From Flavobacteriaceae bacterium (GTDB taxonomy: Bacteria; Bacteroidota; Bacteroidia; Flavobacteriales; Flavobacteriaceae), in the NCBI GenBank assembly GCA_947377425.1, contig CANCFZ010000018.1:1-19443 (forward strand): DNA of 19,443 nucleotides. Direction: 5' to 3'. The notes under the pieces are model-generated. The model did not search any database. It had not been told where the DNA came from and saw only the letters and a list, made by a program, of their open reading frames with translations. Positions 7,674 through 14,352 of this stretch are shown here, one piece after another; positions within the stretch are counted from its first letter, which is position 1, and each line of letters opens with the position of its first letter. The translations under genes were made by a program, and so were the position numbers.

Positions 7674-8459
7674 TTATTTTTTTAGTAATAAAAAAGTTGT
7701 TGTAGCTAAAGAAAGAATTGTAATAATAGTGCCTAAAGACTCAATCCCTGTTTTACCTGTTCCCCAAGTCTTCTGTTTCAAGGGTTTAACATAAATATAA
7801 TCATTAGGTTGCAAATAGAATGCTGGCGATTGAACTGCTTTTGCATCAGTTAAATCAATACTATAAGTTTCTGAACCTTGATTAAACTGCCTTATAACTT
7901 TTACATCTTTCCTATCGCCTGTTATTGTTATATCCCCAGAATTTGCAATAGCTTCAAGAATATTAACTTTATCTTGATACAAAGTTTTTGTTCCTGTACT
8001 TCCTACTTCACCATTGACAGTATATTTAAACCCAGACAATTTAACAGTAACATACACGCCAGCTTCAGACTTAAAATGATCTTTTAATAATAATGATTCT
8101 ATTTTTTGTCTTGTTTCATCAATTGTAAATCCTAAAACATTTACTTCTCCTAAAATTGGCATTCTAATATTTCCGTGATCATCAACAGAATAACCTTTAA
8201 GATATAAAGACTGCTCTGAAATAGCGAATTGAGCTCCAGCGTCAACATTGAATATTTCAACCAATTTTGGATCTATTGCTTTAACCGTAATACTTAAGAC
8301 ATCGTTAGACAGCAATCTATAAGGTTTTATACCTATTGGAGTGATTGAATTATTGTTTGAATCTCCTTTCTTTTGCAGATAAATCAAATCTTGTGTAGGC
8401 ACACATGATGTAAAAAAGAACCCTATTAAAAGTAATATATAAAATATTCGAATATTCAT
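7674..8459 (-). CDS. wza: polysaccharide export outer-membrane lipoprotein (Wza/BexD family)
   Basis: The 261-residue protein begins with a lipoprotein signal peptide: a short basic start, a hydrophobic run at about residues 5-17, and a lipobox-like FTSC with the modified cysteine at 19. The mature part contains the poly-export domain (YRLLSNDVLSITVKAIDP, then GYSVDDHGNIRMPILGEVNVLGFT) and an SLBB-type region (VNGEVGSTGTKTLYQDKVNILEAIANSGDI and NDYIYVKPL). It ends in a hydrophobic helix (about 243-259) followed by two lysines, comparable to the helix by which Wza oligomers cross the outer membrane. It is shorter than E. coli Wza (379 residues) because fewer SLBB repeats are present. It is the first gene of the polysaccharide operon, 8 nt before the Wzc-like gene, with a clear promoter directly upstream. 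Confidence 0.93.
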   Translation of the reverse strand: MNIRIFYILLLIGFFFTSCVPTQDLIYLQKKGDSNNNSITPIGIKPYRLLSNDVLSITVKAIDPKLVEIFNVDAGAQFAISEQSLYLKGYSVDDHGNIRMPILGEVNVLGFTIDETRQKIESLLLKDHFKSEAGVYVTVKLSGFKYTVNGEVGSTGTKTLYQDKVNILEAIANSGDITITGDRKDVKVIRQFNQGSETYSIDLTDAKAVQSPAFYLQPNDYIYVKPLKQKTWGTGKTGIESLGTIITILSLATTTFLLLKK

Positions 8460-8480
8460 TATTAAATACTATTTAGCAAA

Positions 8481-8510
8481 CAAAGATAGTTTTTCAAAAT
8501 TAAAAACAAA
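8481..8510 (-). promoter_or_regulatory. promoter of the polysaccharide operon
   Basis: On the minus strand this reads TTTG (8507-8510), an 18-nt spacer, then TATCTTTG (8481-8488). This is an exact match to the Bacteroidota sigma-ABfr form TTTG-N~19-TAnnTTTG. Transcription should start near 8474-8476, leaving a leader of roughly 15-17 nt before the wza ATG at 8457-8459. It is the only full two-part match I found in the window. No terminator is visible between recR and this promoter, so some read-through from recR is possible. Confidence 0.7.
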
Positions 8511-8532
8511 AAAAGTTATAACAGAATATTAG

Positions 8533-9153
8533 CTAATTATTTTTCATAGAATTTTCAAATGGAACTCTTTGCAAGATACTTCTTCCTAAAGTAACTTCAT
8601 CGGCATATTCTAACTCATCACCAACTGCTATTCCTCGTGCTATTGTAGAAGTTTTTATGTTAAAATCTTTGAGTTGCTTGTAAATATAAAAATTAGTTGT
8701 GTCTCCTTCCATCGTAGAACTTAATGCAAAAATAATCTCTTCAATTGTTCCCGATTTTACTTTTTCTATTAAAGTCATTATATTTAACTGACTTGGACCA
8801 ACACCATCAATAGGTGAAATTTTTCCGCCAAGAACATGATAAATACCCTTAAACTGATTGGTGTTTTCAATTGCCATTACATCTCGAACATCTTCTACAA
8901 CACAAATAATCTTATGATTTCTTGATTGATTATTGCAAATCTCACAAATGTCAACATCAGAAATATTGTGACAGTTTTTACAAAATTTTATATCATCACG
9001 CATTGTAGTTAGTGCTTGAGACAAAAAATGTGTTTGCTCAGTTGGTTGTTTAAGCAAATGCAATACTAATCGTAAAGCCGTGCGCTTACCAATTCCTGGT
9101 AATTGTGCCATTTCATTGACAGCCTTTTCCAATAATTTTGATGAAAATTCCAT
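8533..9153 (-). CDS. recR: recombination mediator protein RecR
   Basis: The 206-residue protein acts with RecF/RecO to load RecA at single-strand gaps. The N-terminal helix-hairpin-helix region is LPGIGKRTALRLVLHLL (residues 18-34). A zinc-binding cluster follows with C58, C61, C70 and C73. The Toprim domain begins with IICVVEDVRDVMAIE, and the C-terminus has the RecR hallmark LEYADEVTLGRSILQRVP, preceded by GIAVGDE where many RecR proteins have G(L/I)PVGG. Length and motif order are normal. The gene is on the same strand as the polysaccharide operon but separated from it by 73 nt that contain a dedicated promoter, so its location next to the capsule genes is probably incidental. Confidence 0.97.
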   Translation of the reverse strand: MEFSSKLLEKAVNEMAQLPGIGKRTALRLVLHLLKQPTEQTHFLSQALTTMRDDIKFCKNCHNISDVDICEICNNQSRNHKIICVVEDVRDVMAIENTNQFKGIYHVLGGKISPIDGVGPSQLNIMTLIEKVKSGTIEEIIFALSSTMEGDTTNFYIYKQLKDFNIKTSTIARGIAVGDELEYADEVTLGRSILQRVPFENSMKNN

Positions 9154-9157
9154 TTGG

Positions 9158-9165
9158 CAAAAATA
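9158..9165 (-). promoter_or_regulatory. possible -7 box directly before recR
   Basis: Minus-strand TATTTTTG matches TAnnTTTG and ends 4 nt before the recR ATG. If used, the transcript would start at or almost at the start codon (leaderless or nearly so). No TTTG lies at the normal -33 spacing, so this remains a candidate only. Confidence 0.3.
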
Positions 9166-9173
9166 ACAAAATA

Positions 9174-9202
9174 GATTATTAGATTTTTGGATTATTAGAT
9201 TT
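9174..9202. repeat. two 13-nt direct repeats in the recR/symporter intergenic region
   Basis: GATTATTAGATTT occurs at 9174-9186 and again at 9190-9202, a 16-nt period. The second copy runs into TAGATTTG (9196-9203), a TAnnTTTG match on the plus strand, 86 nt before the symporter start. It could belong to the symporter promoter, but no -33 TTTG is present and the DNA is AT-rich, so function is uncertain. Confidence 0.45.
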
Positions 9203-9289
9203 GTAATTTATCCTATTTGGTCTTTTTTCTATTTTCTATTATCTATCTTCTTAAAATATTTCTATTTTAGCACAACCAAAAAACAAAAT

Positions 9290-10786
9290 ATGTCACCAAT
9301 TGCCATTTTATCTTTAATCATCATTTATTTCGGATTATTGATTTTTATTTCTAACATAGTAAGCAAAAAAAGTTCTGATAATGATACTTTTTTCAAAGCC
9401 AACAAAAATTCAAAATGGTATTTGGTTGCTTTCGGAATGATTGGCACAGCAATTTCTGGAATAACATTTATTTCAGTTCCAGGCGAAGTTGGAAATCCAG
9501 ATCTACAATTCAAATATTTTCAGTTTGTAATGGGTTGCGCTATGGGTTTTATTATTGTTGCCAAAGTATTGCTTCCGTTATATTATCGAATGAATTTAAC
9601 TTCCATTTACGGTTATATCGAACAGCGTTTGGGAGTTGTAAGTTATAAAACAGCAGCAACAATTTTCTTAATTGGAAGAACAATTGGTTCAGCATTTAGA
9701 TTGTATTTAGTGATTTTTGTTTTACAACGTTATGTGTTTGATTATTATCATATTCCTTTTGCCGTAACGGTATTAATCTCATTAACATTAATATTTGCAT
9801 ATACCTATCGTGGCGGATTGAAAACCATAATTATAACCGATACTTTACAGACATTTTTCTTAATTTCTTCCGTATTTTTAACGATTTTCTTTATTTGTAG
9901 AAGTTTAAATTATAATATAATTGATGCTTTTGAAGCTGTAAAAACTAGTAATTATTCTAAAGTGTTTTTCTTTGAAGATTATTTGAAAGGCACTTATTTT
10001 TGGAAACAAATTTTAGGCGGAATCTTCATAACAATTGCAACAGTTGGATTGGATCAAGATTTAATGCAAAAGAATTTGAGTTGTAAAAATATTGGCGAAG
10101 CTCAAAAAAACATGTTCACATTTACTGGAGTTTTTGTTCTAATAAACATCTTCTTTTTAAGTGTTGGCGCGCTACTTTATATTTATGCTGCTAAAAACGG
10201 AATTGAAGTTCCGATGATTGACGGAAATCCAAGAACCGATTTGTTGTTTCCTGAAATTGCCATTCATCATTTGAGTATTATCCCAACAATTGTATTCTTA
10301 TTAGGATTAACCGCTGCGACTTTTGCGACTACAGATAGTGCTTTAACGGCATTAACAACTTCATTTTGTGTAGATTTTCTTGGGATGGATAAAACCGAAA
10401 ATCAAAACAAACCCAACATTGTGCGGACAAGACATTTTGTTCATGTTGGTTTTTCGTTTTTGATGTTTTTAGTGATTGTCATTTTTAATTCCATCAACGA
10501 TGATTCGGTAGTAAAGATGGTTTTTAAAATTGCAACTTACACTTACGGTCCACTTTTAGGATTGTACGCTTTTGGATTATTTATGAAATCAAAAACCGTT
10601 CATGACAAATTGGTTCCATTCATTTGCTTAATTTCTCCAGCAATTTGTTTTTTCATTAGCAAATATTCATCAAACCTTTTTGGAGATTATGTTTTTGATA
10701 ACGAATTAATTATAGTAAACGGACTAATAACATTTTTAGGATTATTATTAATCAGTAAACCGGCAACTAGTCAAACGAAATTTTAA
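9290..10786 (+). CDS. sodium:solute symporter family (SSS) permease
   Basis: The 498-residue polytopic membrane protein has about 13 hydrophobic segments, starting with residues 3-23. Family signatures include SKWYLVAFGMIGTAISGITFISVPGEVG early in the protein, the ERQ-type segment YGYIEQRLG, GRTIGSAFRLYL, YTYRGGLKTIIITDTLQ, VGLDQDLMQKNLSCKN and GLTAATFATTDSALTALTTSF. The last carries the serine/threonine pattern of the Na2 site in TM8 of SLC5-type transporters. It imports an unidentified solute (sugar, amino acid, vitamin or similar) with Na+. Substrate cannot be predicted from sequence, and the neighbours do not suggest one. It stands alone on the plus strand between recR and a convergent gene. 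Confidence 0.92.
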   Translation: MSPIAILSLIIIYFGLLIFISNIVSKKSSDNDTFFKANKNSKWYLVAFGMIGTAISGITFISVPGEVGNPDLQFKYFQFVMGCAMGFIIVAKVLLPLYYRMNLTSIYGYIEQRLGVVSYKTAATIFLIGRTIGSAFRLYLVIFVLQRYVFDYYHIPFAVTVLISLTLIFAYTYRGGLKTIIITDTLQTFFLISSVFLTIFFICRSLNYNIIDAFEAVKTSNYSKVFFFEDYLKGTYFWKQILGGIFITIATVGLDQDLMQKNLSCKNIGEAQKNMFTFTGVFVLINIFFLSVGALLYIYAAKNGIEVPMIDGNPRTDLLFPEIAIHHLSIIPTIVFLLGLTAATFATTDSALTALTTSFCVDFLGMDKTENQNKPNIVRTRHFVHVGFSFLMFLVIVIFNSINDDSVVKMVFKIATYTYGPLLGLYAFGLFMKSKTVHDKLVPFICLISPAICFFISKYSSNLFGDYVFDNELIIVNGLITFLGLLLISKPATSQTKF

Positions 10787-11148
10787 TATTGATTTGTAGT
10801 CAATAAAACCAATGTGCAAGCCTCTTCAACTTTGATGTTATTCACTTTCAATAACTGATAAAACTCTGGATTTTCAGTTCCCGGATTGAAAATTACTCGT
10901 TTTGGTTTGGTTTCGATGATGTAATTATAATAATCACGTTGACGACCTGGATTCAAATATAAGGTAACCGTATCAATATTTTTTAACGGAATATTTTTTG
11001 TTCGTATAGAAATTCCAGCTACTTCTCCTTGATTTTGACCAATTGCCAATACCGAATGACCTTTTTCAACAAGCATTGTAATTGCTTTAAAAGCGTATCT
11101 TTCTGGTTTTGTTGAAGCACCAAGAACTAGAGTTTTCTTATTTTTCAT
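10783..11148 (-). CDS. CoA-binding domain protein (YccU-like)
   Basis: Starting at the ATG at 11146-11148 gives a 121-residue single-domain Rossmann protein: MKNKKTLVLGASTKPERYAF, then GHSVLAIGQNQGEVAGI, LYLNPGRQRDYYNYI, RVIFNPGTENPEFYQLL and EEACTLVLL. This is the stand-alone CoA-binding domain family related to succinyl-CoA ligase alpha subunits, whose cellular role is poorly known. An upstream TTG at 11161-11163 could extend it by five residues (leader YFCS), but these precede the first beta strand and overlap a probable -7 box, so I reject that start. Its stop codon overlaps that of the convergent symporter gene by 3 nt. Confidence 0.88.
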   Translation of the reverse strand: MKNKKTLVLGASTKPERYAFKAITMLVEKGHSVLAIGQNQGEVAGISIRTKNIPLKNIDTVTLYLNPGRQRDYYNYIIETKPKRVIFNPGTENPEFYQLLKVNNIKVEEACTLVLLTTNQY

Positions 11149-11152
11149 ACTA

Positions 11153-11160
11153 CAAAAGTA
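11153..11160 (-). promoter_or_regulatory. possible -7 box directly before the CoA-binding protein gene
   Basis: Minus-strand TACTTTTG matches TAnnTTTG and ends 4 nt before the ATG at 11148. The arrangement is the same as at recR and suggests a very short or absent leader. A -33 TTTG at normal spacing is not seen. Confidence 0.3.
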
Positions 11161-11212
11161 CAAAAATTAGTTGTTTTTATGGCGTAAAATAACATTCAAT
11201 TGATTTTAGCTT

Positions 11213-11220
11213 TACCTTTG
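11213..11220 (+). promoter_or_regulatory. possible marC promoter (-7 box)
   Basis: TACCTTTG matches TAnnTTTG and lies 34 nt upstream of the marC ATG, a normal leader length. It lacks a good TTTG at the -33 position. It is the only TAnnTTTG match in the 106-nt divergent region on this strand. Confidence 0.4.
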
Positions 11221-11254
11221 AAGTATCAAATCGAACTACTTTTACACTAAAACT

Positions 11255-11878
11255 ATGGAAGTATTTATCTTTTTATTAGCTGCTTTATTTTCTGTTTTAA
11301 ATCCAATTGGAACGGTTCCAATATTTGTTGGATTAACCCAAGATTACACTAAAAGTGAACGTTCAAGGGTTTCGCTTTGGACTGCAATAAACGTTTTTAT
11401 CATATTAATCATATCCTTTTTTATAGGTCAATATGTTTTAAAGTTTTTCGGAATCACAATTCCGGCACTAAGAATCGCTGGTGGAATTATTATTGCAAGT
11501 TCTGGATTTTCATTATTAAACGGAAAATTCAACAAAAATAAAGGAATCAATAAAAAAGTGGAAGTCGAAATTCAAAGCAGAAATGATATTGCATTAACAC
11601 CTTTAGCAATGCCAATGTTGGCTGGACCTGGTTCAATTTCGCTATTAATTGCTTTTTACCAAGAACACAATTCTACCGAAGAAATTGTATTTTCATGTTT
11701 GGCAATATTAACTGTTGCTTTTCTTATTTTTATTATTTTAAGAAGTGCTCATTATTTAGCAAAATTTCTAGGAACTTCTGGAATTGTTGCTATTTCTAGG
11801 ATTATTGGTTTCTTGACAATTGCTATTGGAATTCAATATATTATCAGTTCTATTTTGAGTATTGTGAGAGGAATTTAA
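11255..11878 (+). CDS. MarC family (UPF0056) integral membrane protein
   Basis: The 207-residue protein has six hydrophobic segments, at about residues 2-24, 41-62, 69-90, 116-136, 145-163 and 178-203. The diagnostic family elements are FSVLNPIGTVPIFVGLT at residues 12-28, RIAGGIIIASSGFSLL at 73-88, and IALTPLAMPMLAGPGSIS at 111-128. MarC/YchE proteins are inner-membrane proteins of unknown transport function; the old link to multiple antibiotic resistance in E. coli was not upheld. It is a single-gene unit: divergent from the CoA-binding gene and followed by a hairpin at 11917-11954. Family assignment is firm, function unknown. Confidence 0.9.
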   Translation: MEVFIFLLAALFSVLNPIGTVPIFVGLTQDYTKSERSRVSLWTAINVFIILIISFFIGQYVLKFFGITIPALRIAGGIIIASSGFSLLNGKFNKNKGINKKVEVEIQSRNDIALTPLAMPMLAGPGSISLLIAFYQEHNSTEEIVFSCLAILTVAFLIFIILRSAHYLAKFLGTSGIVAISRIIGFLTIAIGIQYIISSILSIVRGI

Positions 11879-11883
11879 AAAGG

Positions 11884-11911
11884 TACGAAATACGATATTC
11901 GAGTTACGAAA
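11884..11911 (+). repeat. degenerate 7-nt tandem repeat (TACGAAA type)
   Basis: Four head-to-tail heptads are visible immediately after marC: TACGAAA, TACGATA, TTCGAGT, TACGAAA, with a decayed fifth unit following. Seven is not a multiple of three and the stretch is non-coding. The first and fourth units are identical. Confidence 0.65.
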
Positions 11912-11916
11912 TAGAC

Positions 11917-11954
11917 AATCCCAAATTCCAACTAAAACATTGGAGTTTGGGATT
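11917..11954 (+). terminator. hairpin after marC, possibly bidirectional
   Basis: Two 15-nt arms (11917-11931 and 11940-11954) pair along their full length with a single G:T wobble, leaving an 8-nt loop. The marC-side exit reads GGGATTTTCTGTAT, a modest U-rich run. It lies 38 nt after the marC stop and 48 nt beyond the end of the convergent ctlX gene, so it may end both transcripts. Confidence 0.65.
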
Positions 11955-11966
11955 TTCTGTATATAA

Positions 11967-11985
11967 GAGCACTTTGACTGTGCTC
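11967..11985. repeat. REP-like palindrome (GAGCAC / GTGCTC)
   Basis: GAGCAC at 11967-11972 pairs with GTGCTC at 11980-11985 around a 7-nt loop, and the following bases are AGTGTGACA. From memory, this resembles the dispersed element with core CTTCGACTGCGCTCAGTGTGACA that is common between genes of many Bacteroidota. Here two loop/stem positions differ. Whether it is repeated elsewhere in this genome cannot be seen from the window. Confidence 0.5.
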
Positions 11986-12002
11986 AGTGTGACAAACAAG
12001 TA

Positions 12003-12941
12003 CTAATTTTTAGGAAGGAAAATTTCTGCCATCATGCAACGAGCACTTCCGCCACCACAAGCTTCAATAGTATCTAAACTTGAATGTAGAATGGTAATAT
12101 GTTCTTCCAATTGTGCAATTTGTTTTTTAGTCAAAGCGTTATAAGCCGATGAACTCATGATTAAATATCTTCTTTCATCTGAACCTAAAACTTCTAACAT
12201 ATTTCCAGCAAAGTTGTTCATTTGATCTTCTGTAATCAGAATAATTTCTTTTTCGTCTGAACGAAGACTATCCAAAACCATTTTGCGTTCTTTTTTATCA
12301 TCAATACAATCGGCACAAATTACAGCAAAAGTATCGCCAATACACATCATTACATTGGTATGATAAATCAATTTTCGTTCGCTATTAACTGTTTGGAATG
12401 CTTCAAAAATAATCGGATTCAAATCAAAATCTTCGCAGAATTCAATAAATAATTCTTCGTCAGCTCTTGGAGAAAGTGCGCAATAGGCTTTTCCGTTTTC
12501 TCTATCTAAAACTATACTTCCTGTTCCTTCAAGATAAAAACCATCTTGTTCGGCTTCAGTATAATCCATTATTCCATCATTAATTTGAAATCCGTTGTCT
12601 TCCAGAATATCCAAAATATCTTCTCTTCTTTCCGCGCGACGATTTTCGGCAAACATTGGATATAGAACCACATCGCCATTTTCGTGAAATGATATCCAAT
12701 TGTTAGGAAAAATACTATCCGGAGTATCTGGATTTGCTGTATCATCAACTACGTTTACATCCACTCCAACCATTCGGAGTTTGGTTACAAAGGTGTCAAA
12801 CTCTTCTTGTGCTTTAGTGTTTACCGTTTCCGGAGTTAATCCGTCAATGACTTTTTGGTAATAATTGTTGACCGCCGTTTGTTCGTTCATTCTAAACGCT
12901 ACCGGACGAATCATTAGGATTGAGTTTGTTGTTTGATTCAT
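12003..12941 (-). CDS. ctlX: citrulline-utilisation hydrolase CtlX (amidinotransferase/DDAH superfamily)
   Basis: The 312-residue protein belongs to the guanidino-group-modifying enzyme superfamily. Visible elements are DSIFPNNWISFH (residues 75-86), VLYPMFAENRRAERR (92-106), FYLEGTGSIVLD (135-146) with likely catalytic-acid E138, LSPRADE (156-162), KLIYHTNVMMCIG with likely catalytic H194, and EACGGGSARCMMAEIFLP with nucleophile C302. This combination is the CtlX group, in which the Francisella member hydrolyses citrulline to ornithine, CO2 and ammonia. The neighbouring deiminase-family gene could supply citrulline from arginine. Older annotation calls such proteins amidinotransferase. No TAnnTTTG box is seen directly upstream, where repeats of the four-helix-bundle cassette end 15 nt before the ATG, so expression may depend on transcripts crossing that cassette. 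Confidence 0.85.
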   Translation of the reverse strand: MNQTTNSILMIRPVAFRMNEQTAVNNYYQKVIDGLTPETVNTKAQEEFDTFVTKLRMVGVDVNVVDDTANPDTPDSIFPNNWISFHENGDVVLYPMFAENRRAERREDILDILEDNGFQINDGIMDYTEAEQDGFYLEGTGSIVLDRENGKAYCALSPRADEELFIEFCEDFDLNPIIFEAFQTVNSERKLIYHTNVMMCIGDTFAVICADCIDDKKERKMVLDSLRSDEKEIILITEDQMNNFAGNMLEVLGSDERRYLIMSSSAYNALTKKQIAQLEEHITILHSSLDTIEACGGGSARCMMAEIFLPKN

Positions 12942-12956
12942 TTTTTTGTTTTCGGG

Positions 12957-13400
12957 TGTCAGTTATCGGTTAATAATCTTTGTCGTTAGTTGTTATGTTT
13001 TCCAATTGGTTTCAACATATTTTATAAAATTAAATATTTTTGCGCCTAAATTATCATAGTCCGTGATATATTTTTCTATATCTGGAATTAAATTTTTATA
13101 TAAGTGATTTATCTTTATTAAATGTCCTTTTGTTTCTAAACAACTTGAATGTGAATAAACTAAGAATTTAATAAAATCTGCTTTGTAACGATTTCTTCCG
13201 TAACCTTCAACTATATTTGAATTGACAGAATCTGACGAACGTCTAATTTGACTTCCTAATTCATACATTTCATGTTTTGGTAAAAGTAATGATGCTGGAT
13301 GAAATTCATAAAACAATTTTAAACTAATTTTATAAATATCCAAATCTTGATAACTACTCATTTTAACAAATATTATATAGTGAAGAACTGATAACTGACA
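12957..13400. mobile_element. putative intervening-sequence-like cassette with inverted repeat ends
   Basis: The four-helix-bundle gene is bracketed by 15-nt inverted repeats: TGTCAGTTATCGGTT at 12957-12971 and AACTGATAACTGACA at 13386-13400 (14 of 15 positions match). Both ends show 7-nt periodicity, for example ACTGATA-ACTGACA on the right and TAACAAC-TAACGAC (minus strand) at the left, where the gene's stop codon is part of the repeat. The unit is 444 bp and lies between two genes that look functionally paired. No transposase is encoded. I infer a mobile or formerly mobile cassette; chance similarity in AT-rich repeats is the alternative. Confidence 0.5.
12993..13361 (-). CDS. four-helix bundle protein (23S rRNA intervening-sequence protein family)
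   Basis: The 122-residue protein matches the family known as IVS-encoded or four-helix-bundle proteins: YQDLDIYKISLKLFYEF near the N-terminus, then MYELGSQIRRSSDSVNSNIVEGYGR (about residues 32-56), KADFIKFLVYSHSSCLETKGHL and a C-terminal helix around IEKYITDYDNLGAKIFNFIKYVE. In Leptospira and Coxiella, relatives are encoded inside intervening sequences of 23S rRNA genes; many bacteria carry orphan copies elsewhere. Function is unknown; basic surface patches in solved members suggest nucleic-acid binding. Here it is an orphan between two arginine/citrulline enzymes, flanked by inverted heptad repeats. Its ATG at 13359-13361 is clear and no rRNA is nearby. Confidence 0.88.
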   Translation of the reverse strand: MSSYQDLDIYKISLKLFYEFHPASLLLPKHEMYELGSQIRRSSDSVNSNIVEGYGRNRYKADFIKFLVYSHSSCLETKGHLIKINHLYKNLIPDIEKYITDYDNLGAKIFNFIKYVETNWKT

Positions 13401-13407
13401 ACAATTT

Positions 13408-14322
13408 TTAATCTCTTATTAAAGGTAAAGTAGAACATCTCAACAAACCTTCTTGTTTTGCAATTTCTGCATAAGGAATTTCTTCAACTGTAAATCCTTG
13501 ATCTCTTAACCAATTGTTTAATCTTGTAAAATTCTTTTCAGAAACAACTACATCAGGTGCTATTGAAAACACATTAGAATTCATATTATACATTTCATCA
13601 CGTGTAATATGAAACAGATTATCTTTTCCAAAAAGATTTACCAAATATACATAATCAGCTTCTTCACGGAAACCACTTTTGTAAATAATTCCTTTATTGT
13701 TTCCCACAGGTTGAAAGCAACAATCCAAGTGCAACGCATTGTCGCGAGCTTCAATTTTAGATTTTACCAAATCAAATTCTTTCACGATTTTATGTGGAAA
13801 TAAATTTCTGATGTATTCAACACCTTGCATGTTTGTTCTAGCTGTGATGTAATCTTTATAATCGGAACCTTTGTAAGTTCCTATAAAAATATAGTCATTC
13901 CACAACATTACATCGCCGCCTTCAATATGAACTTCTTCTGGCGGACGAACAATTTTAGCAGGATTTATTTGATCTAAAACATATTGAATAGCATCTAGCT
14001 CACGATTTCTATCAGGCAAAATATTCGCTTTAATAAAAACATCATCAATTACAAATCCGATATCACGAGTAAAAATTTGATTGTAGTTTTCAATCATTTC
14101 TGGTCGAAAAACTTGCACCTCATATTTTTGAAATACCTTGTTGAAGGCTTCCATTTCTTGAACCATATCTTCCTCAACAGGATAAGTTCCTGCAAGAATA
14201 TGTTCTAATGATTTTGGATCATACGCTTCATCGGCTGTTGGCGTTGGTCCATTATTTATTGCTGAACCCAACACGACAGCTCGTAGTCGCGATGATTCGT
14301 TTTTTACATTTAATTGTAGCAT
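13408..14322 (-). CDS. arginine deiminase / dimethylarginine dimethylaminohydrolase family protein
   Basis: From the ATG at 14320-14322 this is a 304-residue guanidino-group-modifying enzyme. Numbered from that start, it shows VVLGSA near residue 16, IFTRDIGFVIDD at 83-94, IEGGDVMLWN at 133-142 with E134 and D137, ALHLDCCFQPVG with likely catalytic H198, and LLRCSTLPLIRD at the C-terminus with nucleophile C296. These are the Glu/His/Cys elements of the deiminase fold. The substrate could be arginine, a methylated arginine or another guanidino compound. Pairing with ctlX argues for an arginine-to-citrulline reaction, but this is inference. A longer start at TTG 14344-14346 would lie within a TAnnTTTG box and adds no conserved sequence, so I prefer the ATG. 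Confidence 0.85.
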   Translation of the reverse strand: MLQLNVKNESSRLRAVVLGSAINNGPTPTADEAYDPKSLEHILAGTYPVEEDMVQEMEAFNKVFQKYEVQVFRPEMIENYNQIFTRDIGFVIDDVFIKANILPDRNRELDAIQYVLDQINPAKIVRPPEEVHIEGGDVMLWNDYIFIGTYKGSDYKDYITARTNMQGVEYIRNLFPHKIVKEFDLVKSKIEARDNALHLDCCFQPVGNNKGIIYKSGFREEADYVYLVNLFGKDNLFHITRDEMYNMNSNVFSIAPDVVVSEKNFTRLNNWLRDQGFTVEEIPYAEIAKQEGLLRCSTLPLIRD

Positions 14323-14343
14323 AAAATAGCTTTTGGCTTTAGG

Positions 14344-14351
14344 CAAATATA
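14344..14351 (-). promoter_or_regulatory. probable -7 box of the deiminase-family gene
   Basis: Minus-strand TATATTTG matches TAnnTTTG and ends 21 nt before the ATG at 14322, giving a leader of about 15 nt. It begins within the T-run of the terminator of the toxin-antitoxin unit, so end of one transcript and start of the next are nearly fused. A canonical -33 TTTG is not visible. Confidence 0.45.
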
Positions 14352-14352
14352 A

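Noticed and set aside
8460..8532. recR as part of the polysaccharide operon
   Set aside because: A full two-part promoter lies between them and recR has an unrelated housekeeping role; only read-through is possible.
14344..14346. TTG as start codon of the deiminase-family gene
   Set aside because: It lies inside a TAnnTTTG box and the added eight residues carry no conserved sequence; the same reasoning excludes TTG starts at 14971-14973 (antitoxin) and 11161-11163 (CoA-binding protein).
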